DNA of 64,000 bases, taken from Phlyctochytrium arcticum. Lineage: Eukaryota; Chytridiomycota; Chytridiomycetes; Chytridiales; Chytridiaceae. Below, in pieces: positions 55,662 through 64,000 of the stretch. A model generated the notes under the pieces. That model ran no database searches, was not told the DNA's origin, and was given only the letters and a program-made list of their open reading frames with translations. The stretch is taken from the NCBI GenBank assembly GCA_025602905.1, contig JAHLKI010000008.1, forward strand, positions 868,001-932,000, written 5' to 3'. The position numbers and the translations under genes are program-made. The stretch's first letter is position 1, and the number at the start of each line of letters is the position of its first letter.

Positions 55662-56062
55662 CATTCTTCACTGATTGAGAGCGAAATGACAAGAATGGGG
55701 GCAGCGCAGTTACCTACTTGTCTGCTCCCACGTCTGGAAAGTGAGAGGGTGTTGTTATCGATAACAACTTGAAGGGGGCCTAGTAGAGTCCGGGGCGAGC
55801 GGCATTCTTCACTGATTGAGGGCGAGATATGGCAAGAATGTAACAAAGAAGGGCGCACGACATTCTTCACTGATTGAGAGCGAAATGAGGCAAGAATGTA
55901 ACAAAGAAGGGTGCACGGCATTCTTCACTAATTGACGACGGATTCTTGGCAGGAATGTTCCCACAGTCGAGATCGACCCTAACCTGTACTAAGAATCGGG
56001 ACGCACGGCATTCTTCACAAATTAGCCCCCCCCCCCCCCCCATTCTTACTAGGAATGTAAGT
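55662..56062. repeat. 58-bp hairpin repeats CATTCTT ... AAGAATG
   Basis: CATTCTTCAC starts at 55662, 55803, 55861, 55919 and 56009, the middle three exactly 58 bp apart. Each is followed, 17-24 bases after the heptamer, by AAGAATG or a close variant, so each unit can fold into a stem with the conserved text ACTGATTGAGRGCGA in the loop. A sixth, shorter pair CATTCTT/AGGAATG lies at 56041-56057. Unit 5 is interrupted by a 16-base C run. Confidence 0.85.
55751..55768. repeat. perfect 18-bp palindrome
   Basis: GTTGTTATCGATAACAAC, between hairpin units 1 and 2; a shorter relative (TTTATCGATAACAAC) lies at about 55625. Confidence 0.85.
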
Positions 56063-56084
56063 CCCTAATAACCCAGGAATGCCT

Positions 56085-56104
56085 GTCACAGTGCGCACTG
56101 TGAC
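56085..56104. repeat. perfect 20-bp palindrome at the copia break point
   Basis: GTCACAGTGCGCACTGTGAC. Copia similarity stops at this point (the NGTW motif of the reverse transcriptase start ends here), and the hairpin array begins on the other side. Confidence 0.85.
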
Positions 56105-59100
56105 ATCCAGGTTCCGTTCTTTTCGTGAGAGTTGAGTTCTTTTTCCATACTCTTCTCCCATTCCGGCTTATACTTGGACCGCATCGCCTGTTTGTATGTC
56201 TTCGGTTCGTCCACATCATCAGTTGGTTCTGCATAATTCGCCTCAAGATCGACAATCTTCCTGCTCTCAAACGCATTGACAGCTTCGCGGTCTGGAATAT
56301 CCTCGATCGATTCCCAGCTTGGTTCTTCGTCATAATGCCATTTGACAAGGTAACTGATGCTAGAGTCCTCATTGATCTTTCGAGCCAATATCGCTTCCAC
56401 TAGATCCAAATCCTGGTGTGGTTCGCTCCTTTCTTCACTTGTGGTGATATGATTGGATTCGTTGAAGGTATCATCGCGAGTTTCCAAGATTTGGTCGTCG
56501 TCTTCGTCGTAGATCCTGTATGTTAACTCTTTGCTGTCACTATATCCAACTAAACGATAAGGGGCAGCTGCCCGCTTGGCTAGCTTTCGAGGTCGTTTGC
56601 GATGCTTCTTGGGTACATGGACAAAGCACTCGCTCCAGATAATCCGCAGATGTCCGACATAAGGCTTTCGACCAAAGAACCGCTTATACGGTGACTTGTA
56701 CTGAATGACCCGACTTGGTGTGAATTGCCGCAATTTGTTCACAGTCAGGGCTATCTCCCCCCACAGTTTGAGCGGTATGTTGTGGTGATGTAAAATAGCC
56801 CGTATTTGATTCAGCAGGGTCAAGTTGTAACGCTCTGACACCGGATTTTATTGAGACGAATATGGTTGAGTTGTAGTCACTTTCAAGCCAAGTTCCTCTG
56901 CTTCTTCCAAAAGTGCCGTGTTGATAAATTCGCCACCGTTGTCACAACGCAGTTCTTTCACTTTCTTGTTGTGTAGACGTTCGACGTAAACTCGATATTG
57001 TTTCCAGTAGCTAAAAGCTTCGCTTTTCTTTTTTAATAAATAGACTGTGGGATAACGCGACCATTCATCAATGAAGGTCAAAATGTAAGTATACTTGCCA
57101 AGAGAGGGCATATCCACATGGCATATATCAGTAACCACTCGATCCAGAAGAGTCTGCGCGGGACGAGGATTCTTGTTGTTAAATGGCAATCGCTGTACGC
57201 GCATCCGACGCAGGTCTCCGTGTATTGTGCAGTGGTGTCAACTTTCAGGCCGAGCGAGTAGCTGTAGCTCGCTTCTTGAAGGGCTTTAATTCCCGGGTGG
57301 CCAAGTCTGAGATGCCAGAGACGTAGTTTAACGACATTGCGGTCCCCTCTTTTCCCGACTTCTTCCTAGTGCGCCCGCTGGCGGTAGAGTCTTGCAGAGA
57401 TTGATCCATTCTTTCATCAGTCACAGTGGTGGCAAATGCCTCAGGTTCAAAATCCGTATGACCCACTAGAAACGGCAAGTTCCCATGAACGCGCACGTCC
57501 AATATCTTTTCTCGCGTTCGCTTATCGTAAATTCCACTTGCTGCTGAGTCATTTCCTTCGAGACAGAGGCCAAGATTCGCGGGTAAACACTGCGTGGATA
57601 GCAGGTTTCGGGGGAAGTCCGGCACGTAGAGAACTTTTTCAATCGTCATCTTCTTCGACTCGTCATCAGGGTTGTAGATTGTCAATTTTCCAGAACCTAA
57701 CGCCTTGGCTGGGGAATTACCAACTTTTCCTCCACTCACAGGAATAGGCGTTGTAAATGGCTGGTAATCCTCTACTAGAAATTGATCCTTCATGACGTGA
57801 GCCGTCGTGGCCGAATCTACCGCTATAGAATACGGTGATTGACGATGAGTCGCTAATGTCAAATTCGCTTCGACGTGCGTGAAATTGCTCTCATATTTGC
57901 CGCCGCTCTTGCCGGACTTGTGTGCTTGGAACGCCTGGAAATCCGGGCATTCCTTCCAAAAATGTCCTTCTTTCTCGCAAATGAAACAGCTGGTTTTCTT
58001 GTGGCGCTGGTAATGGTGGGGAGGTTTCTTGTTCTTCGATGGTGTTTTTCCTGAAGATGTCTGCGAATGATGGGCTTCCACAGCCAATCCTTTGACGCTA
58101 CTGTGTCCTCCAGGTGTAGACTCGTCTTGACGCAGCGCTGCCATCTTCAAGGCATCGATTGTACGCAGATTCTCCAAGCTGCTGCTCACAAGTTTCTTGA
58201 CATTTTTATCCAATCCGCGTAGGTAGACGTGTTTCTTTTCTGCATACGTCATGGTCGGTAGCTGCATCGTCAACGTGTCGAAGGCGTCATTGTAAGCAAG
58301 TACCGAATCCTTTTGTTGGAGTTTGTCAAGTTTCGCGCGGATAAGCTCTTCGTGTTCGGGGGGTGTAAATCGTGCCCGCAATGCCGCCTGCATTTCCTTC
58401 CACGTTCTAATGGTAAGAGCTTCCCCGGATTCGACCATCGATCCCCACCATAAATCCGCTGTCCCCGTCAGTTTTCCGGTGACAAACACGACTTCCGCTC
58501 GTGGGGTGAATTCCGCAATACTGAAGAACGAATCCGTTTTTCGAATAAATTCAAATAAGGCTTGTGGCTTTCTGATGTCCCCATGAAACATTGGGACCGC
58601 TTTTTCTGTAGCTTTGAGCAAGTTCTCTGCTGAGAGCTGCTGGGTTGATTTGACGGAGAAGGTTTCCTCCAAGTCTGTCCGGTGACGATCGCCGTGGATT
58701 TTGGCTTGCAATACTCGTGATTGCGACCTATCCCTTTCCTCATTATTTGTCCCCTGACTGTCGCCTTCATGAATGGGGTGTGGGGTTACCTCACGCCGCT
58801 GCGTGTGGTGTTGGGTACCGGTTTCCTCGTCCTTGACTGACTCGACATAGTCTCTGTTCAACAACTCCTTCAAGCAAGCCGTCAATGTGGACACTGTGTT
58901 TTTGAGATCATCCAGTTCGCTTCCAAAGTCCCGCTGGCCTTGGTTACTGAAATGCTCATTCTCATTATGTCCGTCCATATCGCCTTCAAAGCCGTGCCGG
59001 CCTTGGTTACTGGAACGGTGGACTGCTTCCCTGGGATCCCACTCTTCGTCCGCCGTCCTATGCTGTCCTTGTGAGGATTGTCGTCCATTATGGTCGTTGC

Positions 59101-59119
59101 CCGCCGGCGGTCGGTGCAT
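56105..59119 (-). mobile_element. decayed Ty1/copia retroelement with chromodomain in the integrase
   Basis: Read on the minus strand. Gag carries a retrotransposon gag domain (FHGDIRKPQALFEFIRK, WWGSMVESGEALTIRTWKEM) and a CCHC knuckle (CFICEKEGHFWKEC). The protease site is VDSATTAHVM. A frame change near 57350 precedes the GAG-pre-integrase text (WHLRLGHPGIKAL), and another one near 57215 precedes the core (TDICHVDMPSLGKY, LRCDNGGEF). A TAA replaces a Gln codon in the usual SSQQNxVSERYN motif. After the copia-type integrase end (YRLVGYSD..YRIYDEDDDQILETRDDTF) follows a chromodomain at 56269-56400 (VEAILARKI, SYLVKWHYDEEPSWESIED). The reverse transcriptase stops after its first motif (EKELNSHEKNGTW); RNase H and LTRs are not seen. 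The element is inactive. Confidence 0.88.
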
Positions 59120-60348
59120 TGGTGGTGGAGTTCAATTAACCGGCATTTTCGCAATTTGGGAATTCTCTTCAAAGTCTCCTGACTAATCTCAAGCGCAAAG
59201 GGCCATAACCTGTTGAAACTAGGTTTCGTAGCACAACAGTCTTCAATAATCGCAGAGTGATCAGTCGGTATCTTCGCTAAGATCGGTAAAAGTCTATTCT
59301 TCAAAAGTCGGAGATCCAAAATCTAGGCAACAAATCACGTGAACATAATCTTCCTATTGCTATGTTGACCCAGATTCCCACGTCCTATAGAACCACTTCT
59401 AGCAGGTTCCACAAGACCCGTGCTACCTATGCTTTATGCATCGGTCTTTTTGTCGTTGGTGCTGCGCGACTTTCGACGCGTGAATTGCCTCTCATACAGA
59501 ATGGAGAGCAGTGAAGAAAGATGATGGGGAAGGAAGGGGGTGTATTGAATACATTTAGGGTGAGTGAGGTCGAGTTCAAGCGGCACAAATATCATTCGTG
59601 TTTTTGTGGGAATTTCCCAGGTGATTTCCCCTCATACATCACCGAAGAGGATGATTGGAAAGTAAGTAGGCGCTGTGGGTATATCAACCAACTCAAATGA
59701 ATACATTGATGGCAACCCCGTTATCCTCCGAGGTCGAACTCAGGCGCTACAGAAAGAAGAAGTGTATGATAGTGGCAGTGTATGGGGAATAGATCCAGCT
59801 ATTCTCCGTGATGGTCCCCCCCTCCCTCAACACGCACGACTGACTGGACAGCTGAAGGTACACGCAATTGGTCGTTTCCAGGCACCGACACTAGAAATTC
59901 CTCCTGTCTCCCTTCATCTTTAGCTTTAACTGTCAATAGCGTGAAAACTGAGGAGCTAGGACTTGCGTCCCAGAGTGGCAATGGACTACTTTCATCCTTT
60001 GGGATCAGCCACTGCGAAAGCAAGTTTGGCCAAAACCAAGAGCGGAAAAAGCGAGTGTGTCTGCTGCCGCCCGGCAACAAGCGTAAACCCAAAAGTGGTG
60101 AGCGTGAATACTCAGTAGAGATCGGACTTGTTCACGCTGAAAATGAGAGCTGCGCATATCGCAGTTAGCGTAGTTGGTTTTCCCACATAAAGTATATAAG
60201 CAGCTTATCCACCTCTGTAAAAATTCAATACAACTTGATTTCAATGTAAAATTTCACTACAGCAATGACATTATAGTTTTAGAAGGTGAATTATGCAGTG
60301 TCCTGGTCCTATACACGCCATTATCGTGCACGTTAGAGAGAGGTTATG
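59120..60348. other. upstream of the copia element; repeat fragments, no gene
   Basis: No clear LTR or primer-binding site. Two fragments recur elsewhere in the window: CATACAGAATGGA..GAAGAAAGATGATGGGGAA (59492-59550, again at 63798-63852) and ATGAATACATTGATGGC..CTCCGAGG (59695-59735, again at 63629-63662). A TATA-like AGTATATAAG is at about 60190. Confidence 0.45.
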
Positions 60349-61421
60349 CTAAGGCACCGCGGGTAAGCTAACCTTTGTTTCTAGATTCAAGCCCCCTAAT
60401 CGCTCGCCAAGTTGATCAACAGCTGAGTGAGTAGGCGGCGGAGGAGGGGGGATTCCATCCATCTATGACCAGTCAAGTCAGTGATTTTGAACACAGACAG
60501 GTCATGAGTATCACCAGACTTACTATTTTGGTGAAGATGAGGGTCACATGCTTGTCGATAATGAGATTATGGATGTCCTTTAGATTCGCCTGGTGTTTGT
60601 AACCGAAATGCAACAGTTTTTTAATAGTCTCATCATCAGCCCCGTCAAAACGGTAACCATTTTCCGGCGCGATTGTCTCGATCAAGTTTCGGAGGTGGTA
60701 GGCGTGGGAGTATTTGGAGTCTGTACAAATCCCGATGTACAAAGTTCCTCCCTTTTCTCGGACCTTCGCCGCACTGACCATGAAACCGGAACATAGCAGG
60801 GCAGTGCCGGAAGAATTGTCAGGGTCATATACATACGGACATTGGAAAAAAATGTTGCGATAATGGCTCAAGGACATAAAACGATCTTCCAGGTGTCGCG
60901 CATCCACGTTAGCGAAGTAGCGGGGGCCAATTTTGGGGTATATGAACACAGTATTGTAGCGTGCTTTCACCTCTTCCAGGGAACAGAATGCCGTATCTAA
61001 ATATTGCACTCAGATTTGCTATCCTCGTGCTTGTAAATGGCAACACGATACAACATACCTCGGCCCGCCCCGAGGAGCCGCTGGTTTTCTTTAGCCCATG
61101 CCAGTGCAGTTTTCACTGCTTGATTCCAGATTCCAGTCTGGCCTGTCAGTGCCTAATGTGGTAGTGACGACAATTTTGACAGAACGTCGGAGAGCGACAA
61201 ACGCGGCTGTAAAGGTAAAGGTCTCTCCTTCGCCCACTATGAGAACTTTCGGCAGGCCTGAGCCTCTTTCCGTGGCCGGGTCTGAGATGAATAGGTTTTG
61301 ATGTACTTTGCCCCGGTTCAGAGGTGGACTCGACCGGACGAAGATCCCATACCGCTAGTACTTTGATGCTTTGACTCCCTTCATCAGTATCAACATTTCC
61401 TTGTGAATCGCCAACAGTCAT
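60349..61421 (-). pseudogene. DUF2431/BMT5-like Rossmann methyltransferase homologue, frame damaged
   Basis: The family includes yeast Bmt5, a 25S rRNA uridine methyltransferase. The cofactor-loop strand reads LPKVLIVGEGETFTFTAAF, a variant of the GEGDFSFS motif. Later parts are typical: YFANVDARHL, IFFQCPYVYDP, LLCSGFMVSAAKV and GGTLYIGI. Two introns are clear (about 61006-61058, and 60463-60523, which adds a last exon with GIPPPPPPTHSAVDQLGERL). The reading frame shifts by one base near 61151, between VKIVVTTT and ALTGQTGIWN, and the first 50 residues are in yet another frame. Either it is a pseudogene or small unrecognised introns exist. CPYV replaces the usual FPHVG, so substrate and activity are open. 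Confidence 0.6.
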
Positions 61422-64000
61422 TATGTCAAGAGGAAACGGAAGCGGTTTCTGGCTGAATCGTTTGGGCGTATGTAGGCTCTGCCCTCCGCTGTGTGTGTTG
61501 TGAAGCCAAGTGCCGGATGCCCTTTATGAGAAGAAACGTCAAGTCACAACGAAGGAAAGCGGGGGGAAGCCCGGAGACCTGTCACTGGCTGTCAGTGGCC
61601 CCCAAACAATATTTTGCGCAGTCTCACGTTTTTGACATTTGCAGAAGGTTATTGCAGGAGGGATATCAGGGAAATCGTCTCCTTTTTCTGCCATTGGGTC
61701 GGCCCGCAAAAGAACTGGACCAAGTATATCAGCGATGACCGGACATCGTCCGTTACATTCTCATTCAAAATTTCCAATCTGAACAACTTGGAGGCTCTTG
61801 ACGTGTCGTATAGCCTCATCCTTGACACGACCATCAACGAAATAGTTTCATTTAAAAATACCCTCCAATGCACGGTTCACATGCAGATCGCGAAAGGGGT
61901 TCTCCGCACTGCCCCCAGCATCGGCGACGAATTTGGCGTGTCCTGTACGATCTGTGCGAGTTTTTCTGTTCTGAGGGTTTTCTCAAGGTACAGCGGTGCT
62001 CTGGGTCGCGGCCGGAGATTTTCGCTTTAAAACCCGCAACGTACAGGAGTAAAGCCGTTCGCAACATTAAGCCTCTTTTGAGCGTCTTTACAACCGAATT
62101 GGGAACATTTTGGGACGAATACGGACTTGGAGGGGAGTTTTTAGCGGCATTCAACTTTCTTGTGAGTAGTGTGGGTCGCGACCTGCACACGAGAGGTCCC
62201 ATTCGAGTCCAAAAATAGCCAGTTGTTCCCCCTTTTGGCGATTGCACATCCCGATTGGGATGCAATGACTACCAACCTCGGGGCACTGAGGTAGGTGAGT
62301 AGTGTCGGCATCCATGCCATCCAAACATTTTTGTGAGTAGTGTGTGGGTCGCGCGACCTGCACACGAACGGCCCCATTAAAGTCCAAATATAGTAGTAAT
62401 ATTGACCATATTGCAGAGGGTATATATGTTCGAAAACTGAACTTTTTCGCCTGCCACCAAACGATATTTTGCGCAGTCTTAATTTTTCAGTTTTCCCCTT
62501 GGTTCCTGCGCAGAACGCAGTCACCTAAAAGGAGGATTTCATGTTGGATCTACTATTACAGAATAGATGCGGGGGTCAACAAATGACTCTCGAGGGCCCA
62601 TTTTCGGCTGCCTCTCAGCAAAAGTAGAGAAATTGGTCCAGAGTAAGAGATATATTTGCCATTTTGAAAACTCAGCGGGATCGGTATGCACCACATTTGT
62701 GGAACGATTCTCCGTGTGGCCCACAATCACAAATCTTGAACTTGTTGTAGAAAATAGACATGTATTGTATCCTACGCAAAACGCGTGCGATTTTTCTCAA
62801 GGTGTGGTGACGGTAAAAAATGGGAAGACTCTTGCGAGAGTGCAGAAGTCACACCTTTCATCAGGAGTGAATTGTTCCATATGTCCGATTGCGAAAGAGC
62901 GACCCACCACCTCCGTCCTGAACCAAACTGACTCATTTGTAAGTGAAAAGCGTTCATGATGCCCCGAATCTATCGTTATACTTTCAAACTATGCAGTGAC
63001 AAAGTGATTTGTTTTCCCTGAACAATAATCTCATGATCATATTACTTTGGGAGATAGTCTAAGAATCATACGAGCAGTTTGCGAATTGGACTCGTTGGAC
63101 TGCGTTACGCATTGACATCTAAAGATGGTGCACATCAACGCAAAAAAAGCGGTACCAGGAAAAAGCAAAGCAGCATTACCATTACATATTCGAGAGAAAT
63201 GTTATTATACACATCATTTGAGACATACTACATGAATCCTTGCGGTGTCGCTGGGATTCCATACGCGTGGGAGTATGTGAGTTGGTGGTTGTGTAGCAGA
63301 CCCTTTGATGATTCTGCTCAGAATCTTGTTATGGGGAGTGGTTAATTAGTAGAGGCCGGGACACATGATCCTGGGCCTTTGACGGAACTTTGACCTGTGG
63401 TACGCAGTTGGGAATAGGGTCGATTTTTAGGTTTAAGGGGAACATCATAGGGTTCATGGAAGAATTTTTACCGATCCTACACACACTCAATTATTTATTG
63501 TACAGTACATAAATTCTTATCTTTCTATACACATTTCTCTTACTAAATATTTCTAGTGTCTCTTTCTATATTATTATTCGTTCGGGAGTCTCTCAGTACC
63601 CCGCAGAAGTTCTATTTGAATAAATCGAATGAGTACATTGATGGCCACCAGTATGCTCCTCGGGTTGCGCCAAAAAATCATTGTGGGGATCTTTTCATAT
63701 AATTGATGGATCCATGCCGATATATTTTACCCAGACTGTGCTGCCCATACACCAGAAGTCTTTTGGTCAAAACTTATACGGTCACAATATAGAACGGTGC
63801 CCATACAGAATGGAAAATGAAGAAAGATGATGGGGAAGTAAGGGGTGTATAAGATTTTCCCACCGATTTTAATTACCAATGTCATTGCATTCATTACAGG
63901 GGGTTAGTATCAGTCTATCTACACGAAATTGTGAGTTGAGGTGCACAGTTTGGAATCGTTATGCGGATAGGGACATGTGCGTTGGTTTGGGACATAAAGG
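61422..64000. other. repeat-rich terminal region without recognisable genes
   Basis: Plus-strand frames of 88-138 residues (61614-62030, 61868-62218, 62567-62959, 63079-63345) lack known domains. Two modules begin with CCAAAC(A/G)ATATTTTGCGCAGTCT (61600 and 62457), and each is followed by a frame with similar hydrophobic strands, which suggests a decayed tandem gene or repeat. A 58-65 bp direct duplication lies at 62159-62218 and 62331-62395. Confidence 0.45.
62159..62395. repeat. direct duplication around GGTCGCGACC
   Basis: TTGTGAGTAGTGTGGGTCGCG and on to GTCCAAAAATAG (62159-62218) recurs at 62331-62395 with four extra bases and a few substitutions. The core GGTCGCGACC is palindromic. The two copies are about 170 bp apart. 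Confidence 0.8.

Noticed and set aside
55662..56062. CRISPR-like array from the 58-bp repeats
   Set aside because: The repeats themselves differ, there are no unique spacers of constant length, and the genome is eukaryotic.
1..64000. tRNA, rRNA or snRNA genes
   Set aside because: I looked for B-box strings (GGTTCRANNCC), U6-like ACAGAGA and rRNA-like stretches and found none that fit.

Overview
The window looks like nuclear DNA of an early-diverging, probably flagellated (chytrid-type) fungus. The reasons are: genes on both strands broken by many short GT-AG introns (about 42-75 nt); fungal-style housekeeping genes (Coa1, Qcr6, NatC catalytic subunit, Prp16, Rrp9, CAP/Srv2); a PLK4-type kinase with cryptic and third polo boxes, which implies centrioles; a complete SMG1 kinase; and a GPI-anchored GH9 protein. 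The species cannot be named from sequence alone. I saw no tRNA, rRNA, CRISPR array or bacterial operon.

Layout. 1-37.9 kb is a dense housekeeping block: MRE11 (cut by the left edge), mitoribosomal bL34m, a Ser/Arg-rich nuclear protein, COA1, a small membrane protein, PRP16, a CHORD/CS co-chaperone, NAA30, a GOST-family membrane protein, a Bud20-like zinc finger, a ten-exon 7-TM protein of unknown family, QCR6, a secreted zincin-like protein, PDK1/Pkh, SMG1, a Nudix hydrolase, RRP9 and PLK4. One repeat island interrupts it at 16.1-17.7 kb: a 563-bp tandem duplication followed by a MITE-like element with long inverted termini.

37.9-52 kb is looser and rich in repeats. It holds a segmental duplication of the PLK4 3' end next to a broken copy of a neighbouring gene, poly-C tracts, a large disordered protein, CAP/Srv2, and a GH9 gene whose 705-nt first intron is swollen by GC-rich mini-hairpin repeats and a polypurine tract. 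Related hairpin repeats lie downstream of CAP.

52-64 kb is mobile or subtelomere-like: a hAT transposase with one frameshift, a 58-bp CATTCTT/AAGAATG hairpin array, and a decayed Ty1/copia element whose integrase carries a C-terminal chromodomain. A frame-damaged DUF2431/BMT5-like gene follows, then repeat-laden DNA without recognisable genes.

There are no operons. Functional themes are RNA processing (PRP16, RRP9, SMG1, SR-like protein, DUF2431-like), genome maintenance (MRE11), mitochondria (COA1, QCR6, bL34m), signalling and cell cycle (PDK1, PLK4, CAP) and the cell surface (GH9, zincin, GOST, 7-TM). The most unusual items are the chromodomain in a copia integrase, the GCGAAGC hairpin family, the GH9 active-site loss, and the 58-bp hairpin array at the copia break.
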